The translations under genes and the position numbers were made by a program. The notes beneath the pieces are model-generated. The model worked only from the letters and a program-made list of their open reading frames with translations, ran no database searches and was not told where the DNA came from. From Thermoleophilia bacterium (GTDB lineage: Bacteria; Actinomycetota; Thermoleophilia; Gaiellales; Gaiellaceae): a DNA stretch of 10,372 bases. The stretch lies in assembly GCA_025934335.1 (NCBI GenBank), contig JAICYG010000091.1, positions 1 to 10,372 on the forward strand, given 5' to 3'. Below, in pieces: positions 1-8,168 of the stretch (position 1 is its first letter; the number at the start of each line of letters is the position of its first letter).

Positions 1-713
1 ACCGACACGGCGCGCAGGCCGTGCGCCCGGATCACGGCGAGGACGCCCGGCAGGGCGGCGAGCGTCCACGGGTGGATGTCGTGCATGAGGATGATCGCCC
101 CCGGTCGGAGCCCCTCCGCGACGTTGCGGACGATGTTCGCGACCTTCGCATGACGGACGTCGTCGCGCGTGTCCACATCCCAGAACACCTGCAGCAGCCC
201 GAGCCTCCGGACGATCGAATTCGTCGCCGGCGAATACATCGCGTACGGCGTCCGGAAGAGGCGCGGCTTCCAGCCCACGTCCTCGTCGACCGCGTACTGG
301 GTCCGCATCAGCTCCAGCCAGACGACCCAGTGCGGGAGCCGGGTCAGCGCGGGATGCGACCACGTATGGTTGCCGACGTCGCCGAGCCGCGCCTCCTCGT
401 GCGCCGCCTCCGGCCAGTACTGGAGCCGGTTGCCGACGACGAAGAACGTCGCGTGGGCGCCCTGGCGGCGCAGCTCGTCGAGGATCCTCGCCGTGTAGGG
501 GCCCGGCCCGTCGTCGAACGTCAGCGCGACGGCGTCCCCGCGGCCGCCGCCGCATGACACCGATTCACCGCGCGCCAGCACCCGCGCGATCGCGCTCCGT
601 TTCTCGGCCGAGGTCGGGACGGGCGGGCGCAGCGGCTCCGGCCCCCGGTACGCCGCCAGCGCTGCCGGCGCGAGGACGGCGAGCGCGAGAACGACGATCA
701 GGGGTCGTGTCAT
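1..713 (-). CDS. Polysaccharide deacetylase (NodB/CE4 family), C-terminus cut by window edge
   Basis: This is probably an exported carbohydrate esterase that removes acetyl groups from peptidoglycan or another N-acetylated glycan. The visible 237 residues carry the CE4 motif set in order: TFDDGP (65-70, catalytic base Asp67 and metal Asp68), HTWSH (116-120, metal His116 and His120), FRTPY (153-157), FWDVDTRDD (178-185) and LMHD (209-212) near the C-terminal edge of the barrel. Residues 1-20 form a hydrophobic segment after MTRP, either a signal peptide or a membrane anchor. The ATG at 713 follows the TAG of the upstream peptidoglycan hydrolase with no gap, so the two are probably translated together. 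The reading frame runs off the left edge, but all five catalytic motifs are present, so only a short C-terminal part should be missing. The family call is firm; the substrate is inferred from the neighbour. Confidence 0.93.
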   Translation of the reverse strand, partial: MTRPLIVVLALAVLAPAALAAYRGPEPLRPPVPTSAEKRSAIARVLARGESVSCGGGRGDAVALTFDDGPGPYTARILDELRRQGAHATFFVVGNRLQYWPEAAHEEARLGDVGNHTWSHPALTRLPHWVVWLELMRTQYAVDEDVGWKPRLFRTPYAMYSPATNSIVRRLGLLQVFWDVDTRDDVRHAKVANIVRNVAEGLRPGAIILMHDIHPWTLAALPGVLAVIRAHGLRAVS

Positions 714-1784
714 CTACATACGCGTTCGGAGCGCGAGGACGTTCGCGACGAACGGCTTCGACACGTTGTACACGCCGTGCTCGCGAACTGCCCGCTCTCC
801 CTGGTACCAGCCGGCGAGGGCGAGGCTCTCGTTGCCGTGGAACACCTGCAGCAGGTGGCGGAGGTAGAGGATGCCGACCTCGATGTCGCCGTCGACGGTG
901 CGCGGGATCGGACGCCCCGCGAGCACCGTCTCGACGTACTTCCGCGTCGACGGCAGTGTCTGCAGGACACCGCGGGCGCCGGCCGACGACACGATTCTCG
1001 TCTGGTAGCCGGACTCCATCCACGCGAGCGCGCGCACCAGGTGCTGGTCGACGCCGAGCCGCCCCGACCACGTGTCGAGCCTCGCGCGCACGTCGCTCTG
1101 CGCGGGCTCGAGAGCCGCCGAGCGCGACGGCAGCTTCAGCCGCTGCCCGATCACGATCGGCTTCGCCGGGTCGATCCGGTTCAGCGACGCGACCGCGGCG
1201 ATGGTCGTCCCGGCGCCGGCGGCGATCGCGGTCAGCGTGTCGCCCACCTTGACCACATGGACGGCGTGTGACACCGGGACGGGCGAGGCCGTCACCCCGG
1301 CGCGCACCGGCACCTTGTCGCGGTGGACGATGGCGGTCAGCGTCCGCGGCCCGACGACGGCGTCCGCCTGCAGCCGCATCGTCTTCTGGTAGCGGCGCAG
1401 CGCGGCAGCGGTCTCCTTGCCGAAGTAGCCGTCGAGCGCTCCCGTGTAGACGCTGTTCCGGGTGAGCAGGAACTGGAGGACGGCGACGTCGAGCCCGAAG
1501 TCGCCGCGACGCAGCACGCGCGAGCCGAAGAGCGGGCGTCCGAGCGGGCCGAGCGCGACTCGCGTGCGCGTGTCGGCGAGCCCCACCGGCAGGCCGTGCT
1601 TGCGCTGGAACGCGTGCACCGCGGCGGTCGTGCGCGGGCCGGCGATGCCGTCGATCTGCGCGAGGTACAGCCCGTGCGCGCGCAGCGCGACCTGCAACCC
1701 GGCGATCTGCGGGTTGACGCCTGCGAGGGCGGTAGCGGGCGCGGCGAGAGCCGCGACTGCCGCGATGACGGCGAGACGGGTCAC
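714..1784 (-). CDS. Secreted peptidoglycan hydrolase: two PG-binding domains, LysM and SLT lytic transglycosylase
   Basis: The 356-residue product probably cleaves the glycan strands of peptidoglycan outside the membrane. Residues 1-21 look like a Sec signal peptide (short TR n-region, Leu/Ala/Val core, ATALA before the likely cut). Two PG_binding_1-like repeats follow at about 26-78 (LQVALRAHGLY, IDGIAGPRT, VHAFQRKHGL) and 88-152 (LDGYFGKETAAALRRYQ, VVGPRTL). A LysM domain lies at about 175-219 (VKVGDTLTAIA to IGQRLKLP). An SLT-type domain fills 243-352, with the probable catalytic Glu257 in AWMESGYQ, then GVLQTLPST (272-280) and LAGWYQG near the end in place of the usual AAYNAG. The GTG at 1784 was chosen because it gives the signal peptide. 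No good Shine-Dalgarno sits at normal spacing; GGGGGA lies 16 bases upstream. The gene is 44 bases downstream of the phosphatase gene and is followed directly by the deacetylase gene. The domain order is clear; whether it acts in growth, germination or division cannot be told. Confidence 0.93.
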   Translation of the reverse strand: MTRLAVIAAVAALAAPATALAGVNPQIAGLQVALRAHGLYLAQIDGIAGPRTTAAVHAFQRKHGLPVGLADTRTRVALGPLGRPLFGSRVLRRGDFGLDVAVLQFLLTRNSVYTGALDGYFGKETAAALRRYQKTMRLQADAVVGPRTLTAIVHRDKVPVRAGVTASPVPVSHAVHVVKVGDTLTAIAAGAGTTIAAVASLNRIDPAKPIVIGQRLKLPSRSAALEPAQSDVRARLDTWSGRLGVDQHLVRALAWMESGYQTRIVSSAGARGVLQTLPSTRKYVETVLAGRPIPRTVDGDIEVGILYLRHLLQVFHGNESLALAGWYQGERAVREHGVYNVSKPFVANVLALRTRM

Positions 1785-1828
1785 GGAGCAGGACCATTCG
1801 TCCCCCGCCGCCGCGCTCCTGCCGCGAC

Positions 1829-2599
1829 TCAGTCGGGCCGGAGCCGCAGGCGCAGCCGCTCGAGCCGCTCCTCGTCGAGCCCGGCGGCGCGCAGGTAGCT
1901 CTCGACGCTGCCGTGCCGCTCCTCGAGGCGCTCGAGCGCGCTCCGCATCGCCTCCGCCGGCGTGGCCTGAAGGAAGCGCCGCCGGGCGCGCTCGCGCTCG
2001 TCGGGGGCCGAGCTCACCCAGTTCTCGTCGCGGGGCGCGTCAGCCGTGAGGGCGTAGTCGCGGACGATCTCGTCGACGGAGACCCCGGCGAGCCGCAGGA
2101 GCAGCGCGGCGACGAGGCCGGTGCGGTCCTTGCCGCCGGCGCAGTGGAAGACCACCACTCCCTCGCCGGCGTCCGCGATCGCCGCGAGCGCAGTTGCGAA
2201 GTTGTCCGCGTGCCGGTCGAGGATGCGCCCGTACGCGGCCGCCCAGTAGCCGGCCGGGTCGTCGGCGGCCATGTAGTCGAAGATGTCGTCCTCGTAGCTC
2301 GGGTCGAGCTCGCCGAGGAGCGAGACGTGCACGACGTCGACGTCGACGTCGCGCGGCGCGTCCTCGGCAAGCTCCTCGCGCCACCGCAGGTCGACGATCC
2401 GCGTGACGCCGTGCCGGTCGAGCTCCCGCCAGCCCGTGTCGGTGAGCCGGCGCACGTTGTCGGATCGGATCAGCGAGCCGAAGCGCGTCTCGCCGCCGTC
2501 CTCGAGCGCGACCCCGCCGAGGTCCCTGACGTTCAGGCACCCCTCCCACTCGAGCGAGCGAATCACGGTGTCCCGCTCCGGCGCCGGCAAAGCCGGCAC
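1829..2599 (-). CDS. Protein tyrosine/serine phosphatase, Y_phosphatase3 (Siw14-like) family
   Basis: This is a cytoplasmic cysteine-dependent phosphatase of 256 residues, with no signal peptide or membrane segment. The P-loop is at 152-160, HCAGGKDRT, with nucleophile Cys153 and phosphate-binding Arg159. The family's N-terminal NVRDLGG motif is at 23-29, and IRSDNVRRLTDTG (44-56) also fits. Relatives act on phosphotyrosine/phosphoserine proteins, phosphoinositides or inositol pyrophosphates; the substrate here is unknown. The GTG at 2599 has GGGAG five bases upstream, so I kept it. A second in-frame GTG at 2566 (residue 12) also has a GGAG upstream and is a fair alternative. A GC-rich hairpin (2583-2597) overlaps the first start. 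A threefold CGACGT repeat (2332-2349) encodes the DVDVDV stretch at 84-89. The gene follows the LivG-type gene by 34 bases on the same strand. Confidence 0.9.
   Translation of the reverse strand: MPALPAPERDTVIRSLEWEGCLNVRDLGGVALEDGGETRFGSLIRSDNVRRLTDTGWRELDRHGVTRIVDLRWREELAEDAPRDVDVDVVHVSLLGELDPSYEDDIFDYMAADDPAGYWAAAYGRILDRHADNFATALAAIADAGEGVVVFHCAGGKDRTGLVAALLLRLAGVSVDEIVRDYALTADAPRDENWVSSAPDERERARRRFLQATPAEAMRSALERLEERHGSVESYLRAAGLDEERLERLRLRLRPD
2583..2597. repeat. GC-rich hairpin over the phosphatase start codon
   Basis: GCCGGC, AAA, GCCGGC forms a perfect six-base stem with a three-base loop. Its last base is also the final G of the GTG start at 2599 on the minus strand. In mRNA it could hinder initiation at 2599 and favour the in-frame GTG at 2566, or act as a pause site between livG and this gene. 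No T tract follows, so a classical terminator is unlikely. Confidence 0.4.
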
Positions 2600-2633
2600 C
2601 TGCGCTCCCGGGCGAGCTCCGTCGAGCCTACGC

Positions 2634-3368
2634 TCACGCGGCTGCGGTCTCGGCGCCCAGGTACGCCTCGATCACGGCCGGGTTGCGCTGCACCTCTTCC
2701 GGCGAGCCCTCCGCGATCTTGCGGCCGAAGTCGAGCACGTGGATGCGGTCGGCGATGCCCATCACGAGCCCCATGTGGTGCTCGACGAGGAGCACGGTCA
2801 GCTCGAAGTCGTCGCGCAGCTTGCGGATGAACGCGCCGAGCTCCGACACCTCCTCGAGGTTCAGGCCGCCGGCCGGCTCGTCGAGCAGCAACAGGCGCGG
2901 CTCGGCGACGAGCGCGCGCGCGAGCTCGACGCGCTTCAGCGTGCCGAAGGGGAGCCCCGCAACGGACCGCCGCGCGACCCGCGCGATGCCGACGTAGTCG
3001 AGGATCTCGAGGGCGCGCGCCTCCGCGCCGCGGCTCCGGAAGGGCCGGGTGCGCGTGTGCCCGCCCACGAGGACGTTGTCGAGCACTGTCATCGTGCGGA
3101 AGAGCTCGACGTTCTGGAACGTGCGGGCGATCCCGCGGCTCACGACCCGGTGGGGCGGTGTCCGCAGGAGGCTCCGGCCGTCGAAATCGAGCTCGCCGGA
3201 ATCCGGCTTGTAGAGCCGCGTGATCACGTTGAACAGCGTCGTCTTGCCGGCGCCGTTCGGCCCGATCAGGCCGACGATCTTCCCCGCGTCGACGTCGAGC
3301 GACACCCCGTCGATCGCCACGATCCCGCCGAAGCGGCGGGTGACGTCCCGCACCGAGAGCAGCGCCAC
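2634..3368 (-). CDS. livG: ABC transporter ATP-binding protein, LivG type (branched-chain amino acid family)
   Basis: This is an ATPase subunit of an importer, working on the inner face of the membrane. LivG/BraF-type proteins power uptake of leucine, isoleucine and valine, though relatives handle urea, amides or other acids. The 244 residues hold Walker A GPNGAGKT (36-43), Q-loop Gln85 in ARTFQNVELF, signature LPFGTLKRVELARAL (139-153), Walker B LLLLDEP (159-165) and switch His197 in VEHHMG. GLNLEEVSELG after Walker B and the C-terminal NPAVIEAYLG are typical of LivG. The signature lacks a canonical LSGGQ, but FGTLKR-like forms occur in this subfamily. GTG 3368 fits the usual protein start, and a TAGAGT hexamer ends seven bases before it, suggesting a leaderless mRNA. 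The partners LivF, LivH, LivM and LivK are absent on both sides, so the substrate cannot be inferred from context. Confidence 0.93.
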   Translation of the reverse strand: MALLSVRDVTRRFGGIVAIDGVSLDVDAGKIVGLIGPNGAGKTTLFNVITRLYKPDSGELDFDGRSLLRTPPHRVVSRGIARTFQNVELFRTMTVLDNVLVGGHTRTRPFRSRGAEARALEILDYVGIARVARRSVAGLPFGTLKRVELARALVAEPRLLLLDEPAGGLNLEEVSELGAFIRKLRDDFELTVLLVEHHMGLVMGIADRIHVLDFGRKIAEGSPEEVQRNPAVIEAYLGAETAAA

Positions 3369-3381
3369 GGCCGCAACTCTA
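3369..3381 (-). promoter_or_regulatory. Candidate leaderless promoter of the LivG-type gene
   Basis: On the minus strand TAGAGT (3381-3376) fits the TAnnnT pattern of an actinobacterial -10 element and ends seven bases before the GTG at 3368. Transcription would then begin at or next to the start codon, which agrees with the lack of a Shine-Dalgarno. I see no convincing -35 at 16-18 bases upstream. This is inferred from spacing alone. Confidence 0.45.
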
Positions 3382-3396
3382 GTCCGTGGATCTCCG

Positions 3397-3407
3397 TTCC
3401 ACTGGAA
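3397..3407. promoter_or_regulatory. Short perfect palindrome in the divergent livG / membrane-protein gap
   Basis: TTCCACTGGAA is an inverted repeat with five-base arms around one central base. It lies where the -35 region of the livG promoter would fall and just upstream of the Shine-Dalgarno of the rightward gene. This is a plausible position for a dimeric repressor to act on both genes. The repeat is short and could be chance; no regulator gene is visible nearby. Confidence 0.3.
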
Positions 3408-3414
3408 AGGAGGG
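3408..3414 (+). promoter_or_regulatory. Strong Shine-Dalgarno for the gene starting at 3420
   Basis: AGGAGGG ends five bases before the ATG at 3420. It is the strongest ribosome binding site in the window and settles the start of this gene. It contrasts with the other starts facing divergent gaps, which lack one. Confidence 0.85.
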
Positions 3415-3419
3415 AAACG

Positions 3420-3939
3420 ATGATCCTGAGTGGTGTGAACCGTGCACCTGCGACCCTGCTCGGCGCAGCGGTCGCCGGCGTTCTGCTCTGGGTTGCCGCC
3501 GCGCATATCGATCGCACGACGAGCGGCGGCTTCTGGGCCGCGTACTGCATCGTCGCCGCCGCCGGCCTCGTGTTCGGGCTGTCGCAGCTCCGCGGCACGG
3601 GCGGGCACCCGCCGGCCATGCTCCTGCTGGGCTTCCTGCCGGTGCTGATCGTCGCCGGCTGGGTGATCGTCGCGATGCAGCCGAACTCGAGCTGGCTCGC
3701 GACGCACGTCCGCTCCTGGTCGGGCGACATGGGCATCCTCGACGTCGTCCGTTCGGTCGGCACGTGGCTCGGCGTGCTCGCGTTCGGCATCGGCGCGACA
3801 CTGGCCGGCGTGCTCGAGCCGTTCGGCCGCAGGCGCGTCGCGCGCGAGGACGAGCGCCTGGACGAGCACGCGGCGGACGAGCCGACGACGGCGGAGCGAC
3901 ACGAGGTCGCGACGAGCGGCCGCCGTCGGCGCACGTCCG

Positions 3940-3947
<8 letters not shown>
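3420..3947 (+). CDS. Four-helix membrane protein of unknown function
   Basis: I do not recognise a named family for this 175-residue protein. Four hydrophobic segments are clear: about 12-29 (LLGAAVAGVLLWVAAAH), 37-56, 66-86 (AMLLLGFLPVLIVAGWVIVAM) and 112-133 (SVGTWLGVLAFGIGATLAGV). Between helices 3 and 4 is a roughly 25-residue polar loop with NSSWLATHVRSW. After helix 4 comes a charged tail of about 40 residues, rich in Arg, Glu and Asp and ending in GRRRRTSVR, likely disordered and cytoplasmic. The ATG at 3420 is fixed by a strong Shine-Dalgarno. The gene diverges from livG, and its last eight bases overlap the end of the convergent DUF255 gene. It could be a stress-related or transporter-associated membrane protein, but nothing in the sequence shows this. 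Confidence 0.85.
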
Positions 3948-5780
<1,833 letters not shown>

Positions 5781-5784
<4 letters not shown>

Positions 5785-6365
5785 CTGTTCTTGAGCCTCC
5801 GGACACCCTCGACTGCGAGCGTCAGCAGGCCCGCGATCGCGAACGCGATCAGCAGCGCCGCCCAGGCGTGGTCGCGGAAGAAGCGGCCGCCGAAGTAGCC
5901 GAGCGCCGACGCGTAGACCGCCCACGAGATCGCCGCAACCGCGTCGAACCCGGCGAACTTCGCGTACGGGTAGTGCGTGATCCCGCACGAGAAGGTCGCC
6001 GCCGTGCGCCCGCCGGGGACGTAGCGCGCGACGACGAGCACGAGGCCGCCGCGCTCGTCGAGCTGCCCTTTCGCCCAGTCGAGGGCCTTGCGCGAACGCT
6101 CGCCCTTCAGGAACCGCCGCTGGAACGGCTGCCCCACGAACCGGCCGAGGCAGTACGAGATCGTGTCGCCGCAGTAGGCCCCGACCGCACCGGCGAGGAT
6201 CACCCAGCCGAGCGAGAGGTCGCCGACGACTGACAGGAGCCCGGCCGTGATCAGCGCGGTCTCGCTCGGCAGCACCGGCAGCACGGCGTCGCCGAGCGCG
6301 AGCGCCCAGACGATCACATACGCCTCCGGCGGACTCGAGAGGAGGTCGAACGCGGAGTGGAACAC
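5781..6365 (-). CDS. DedA family membrane protein
   Basis: This is an integral membrane protein of the DedA/SNARE-associated (VTT) family, 194 residues from the chosen start. Relatives act in membrane lipid homeostasis, notably flipping undecaprenyl phosphate or phosphatidylethanolamine, and in proton-dependent stress resistance. Visible family features are the LPVLPSETALITAGLL segment, the GAYCGDTISYCLGRFVGQ stretch with its conserved acidic residue, VVARYVPGGRTAATFSCGITHYPYAKFAGFD with the essential-type Arg residues, and C-terminal membrane helices ending in RRLKNR. The start is uncertain. ATG 6386 would overlap the start of the divergent MaoC gene, and GTG 6407 would lie inside it. GTG 6365 avoids overlap, retains all family sequence and has a -10-like GATCAT six bases upstream. 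The gene is coupled to the DUF255 gene by a four-base overlap. No partner explains its substrate. Confidence 0.88.
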
Positions 6366-6384
6366 CCTGGGATGATCCACGACC
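6366..6384. promoter_or_regulatory. Divergent DedA / MaoC start region with opposed -10-like hexamers
   Basis: Only 19 bases separate GTG 6365 (leftward) from ATG 6385 (rightward). The near-palindromic core GATGATC (6371-6377) reads GATGAT rightward, ending eight bases before the ATG. It reads GATCAT leftward, ending six bases before the GTG. Neither start has a Shine-Dalgarno, which fits leaderless transcription from a shared core. The hexamers match TATAAT at only four of six positions and no -35 is evident, so this is tentative. Confidence 0.35.
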
Positions 6385-6828
6385 ATGAGGCGCTTCGGGG
6401 ACTTCACCGTCGGCGACGTCTACCGGTCGGCGGTCGGGCGAACGGTCACCGAGACCGACAACCTCCTCTTCACCATGCTCGCGATGAACACGAACGAGCT
6501 GCATTTCAACGAGGAAGCGGCCCGCGCGAGCGAGTGGGGCAAGCCGCTCGTCAACTCCACCTTCACGCTCGCGCTCGTGCTCGGGCTCTCGGTGGCGGAC
6601 ACGACGCAGGCGGGCGGGGTCAATCTCGGCTGGCGCGAGATCCGGCTCCCCCATCCGGTGTTCGTCGGCGACACGATCCGCTCGGAGACGGAGGTGCTGT
6701 CGGCACGCGACTCGCGTTCGCGGCCGGCGCAGGGGATCGTCGAGGTGCGGACGCGCGGGCTCAACCAGCGCGACGAGGTCGTGTGCGAGTTCGAGCGGAG
6801 CTTCCTGATCCCGAAGGCGGCACCGTGA
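6385..6828 (+). CDS. MaoC-family enoyl-CoA hydratase (itaconyl/mesaconyl-CoA hydratase-like)
   Basis: This is a single hot-dog-fold acyl-CoA hydratase of 147 residues, expected to add or remove water across an enoyl-CoA double bond in the cytoplasm. The hydratase motif is at 34-42, MNTNELHFN, followed by the helix EEAARASEWGKPLVNSTFTLALVLGLSV. The MNT...LHFN...GKPLVNS pattern resembles the itaconyl/mesaconyl-CoA hydratase branch (relatives of mycobacterial Rv2499c) more than the GDxNPLH pattern of polyhydroxyalkanoate-linked hydratases. Asn35 takes the place of the usual Asp, His40 is kept, and Glu38 replaces the common Pro. Later parts, WREIRLPHPVFVGDTIRSETEVL and FERSFLIPK, complete the fold. 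The ATG at 6385 has no clear Shine-Dalgarno. The stop overlaps the start of the PLP enzyme gene by four bases. The substrate is an inference from motif style. Confidence 0.87.
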   Translation: MRRFGDFTVGDVYRSAVGRTVTETDNLLFTMLAMNTNELHFNEEAARASEWGKPLVNSTFTLALVLGLSVADTTQAGGVNLGWREIRLPHPVFVGDTIRSETEVLSARDSRSRPAQGIVEVRTRGLNQRDEVVCEFERSFLIPKAAP

Positions 6829-8168
6829 GCGAGGCGCGCGAGCTCCTCCGGCTCGCGGCGGGGCTCGGAGCCGACTTCCGCGACTCGCTCCCGACACGGC
6901 GGGTGGCGCCGTCGGCGTCGGCCGACGAGCTGCGCGCGGCGCTCGGCGGGCCGTTGCCCGAGGAGCCCGCCGATCCCGCCGCCGTCACGCGCGCGCTCGC
7001 GTCGGCGTCCGACCCCGGGCTGATGGCGACCGCGGGCGGGCGCTTCTTCGGCTTCGTGATCGGCGGCACGCTGCCGGCCGCGCTCGCGGCCGACGTGCTG
7101 ACGACTGCCTGGGACCAGAACGCCGGCCTGTACGTGGCCGCGCCTGCGGCGGCGGTCGCCGAGGAGGTGGCCGGGGCGTGGCTCGTCGAGTTGCTCGGCC
7201 TCCCGCGCACCGTGTCGTTCGGCTTCGTCACGAGCGGGCAGATGGCGAACTTCACGGCACTCGCGGCGGCCCGGCACCACGTGCTGAGCGCGGCGGGCTG
7301 GGACGTGGAGAGCGACGGCTTGACGGGTGCGCCGCGCGTGCGCGTCGTCGTCGGCGAGAAGCGGCACGGCACGATCGACCGCGCGCTTCGCATGCTCGGG
7401 CTGGGAGCGCCGACCGACGTCGTCACGGCGGACGCCCAGGGGCGGATGCGTGCGTCCGAGCTGCGAGTCGGCGACGAGCCGACGATCGTCTGCGCGCAGG
7501 CGGGCGAGGTCTCCACCGGCGCCTTCGACGACTTCGCCGCGATCCGCGACGCTGCCCCGGCTGCATGGCTGCACGTCGACGGCGCGTTCGGGCTCTGGGC
7601 GGCCGTGTCCCCGCGCCTGCAGCCGCTCGTCGCAGGCGTCGAGCGCGCCGACTCGTGGGCGACCGATCTGCATAAGTGGCTGAACGTCCCGTACGACTGC
7701 GGCGTCGCGCTCACCGCGCAGCCCGAGTCGCACAGCGGCGCCTTCTCGGCGCGGGCGCCGTACCTCGTCTTCGACGCGACGACGCGCGACGCGATGGACT
7801 GGAACCCCGAGCACTCGCGCCGTGCGCGCAGCGTGCCGGTCTACGCGGCGATCCGGTCGCTCGGCCGCAGCGGGATCCGCGATCTGGTCGAGCGCTGCTG
7901 CGACCACGCGCGCACGTTCGCCGCCGGCCTCGAGCACCTCGGCGCCGAGGTGCTGAACGACGTCGTGCTGAACCAGGTGCTCTTCCGCTTCGGCTCGGAC
8001 GAGGCGTCGGAGCGGTTTGTGCGCAATGTGCAGGAGGGCGGCGAGGCGTGGCTCGGCGGCACGACCTGGGACGGCCGCTTCGCCGTCCGCCTCTCGGTGT
8101 CGAGCTGGGAGACGACGGACGCGGACGTGGAGCGCGCGCTCGCCGCGTTCGCTACCGCGCTCGCGTGA
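6825..8168 (+). CDS. PLP-dependent group II decarboxylase-like enzyme
   Basis: This cytoplasmic pyridoxal-phosphate enzyme of 447 residues belongs to the fold type I group II decarboxylase family (relatives of aromatic-L-amino-acid, glutamate and aspartate decarboxylases). Visible key sites are the phosphate-binding TSGQMANF (136-143), His181 in EKRHGTIDRAL where the ring-stacking His is expected, HVDGAFG (250-256) with the pyridine-binding Asp252, and DLHKWLNVPYDCG (281-293) with Schiff-base Lys284. The substrate cannot be read from the sequence; tryptophan, tyrosine, glutamate or aspartate decarboxylation and related chemistry are all possible. The GTG at 6825 overlaps the TGA of the MaoC gene (GTGA), so the two are translationally coupled; the frame is open further upstream but family sequence begins here. 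The last 17 bases overlap the convergent acetyltransferase gene. Confidence 0.9.
   Translation: MSEARELLRLAAGLGADFRDSLPTRRVAPSASADELRAALGGPLPEEPADPAAVTRALASASDPGLMATAGGRFFGFVIGGTLPAALAADVLTTAWDQNAGLYVAAPAAAVAEEVAGAWLVELLGLPRTVSFGFVTSGQMANFTALAAARHHVLSAAGWDVESDGLTGAPRVRVVVGEKRHGTIDRALRMLGLGAPTDVVTADAQGRMRASELRVGDEPTIVCAQAGEVSTGAFDDFAAIRDAAPAAWLHVDGAFGLWAAVSPRLQPLVAGVERADSWATDLHKWLNVPYDCGVALTAQPESHSGAFSARAPYLVFDATTRDAMDWNPEHSRRARSVPVYAAIRSLGRSGIRDLVERCCDHARTFAAGLEHLGAEVLNDVVLNQVLFRFGSDEASERFVRNVQEGGEAWLGGTTWDGRFAVRLSVSSWETTDADVERALAAFATALA

Noticed and set aside
565..1797. A 410-codon open frame on the minus strand beginning with ATG at 1797, with GGGGGA close upstream.
   Set aside because: Its translation is Arg-rich low-complexity sequence with no domain, whereas the frame from GTG 1784 encodes a full signal peptide and four domains. 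It is a GC-driven shadow frame.
2332..2349. Threefold CGACGT tandem repeat.
   Set aside because: It is in frame within the phosphatase gene and simply encodes alternating Asp-Val; too short to call a regulatory or unstable repeat.
1913..2830. A 305-codon plus-strand open frame opposite the phosphatase and livG genes.
   Set aside because: It spans two genes on the other strand and has no motif; it is a shadow frame.
5785..6897. The DUF255 frame stays open more than 1 kb upstream, suggesting a fusion protein.
   Set aside because: The upstream part is shadow translation of the DedA and MaoC region; family similarity begins at GTG 5784, which is coupled to the DedA stop.
6420..7937. A 505-codon minus-strand open frame opposite the MaoC and PLP enzyme genes.
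   Set aside because: The opposite strand has two well-supported enzymes; this frame shows no motif and is explained by the scarcity of stop codons at high GC.
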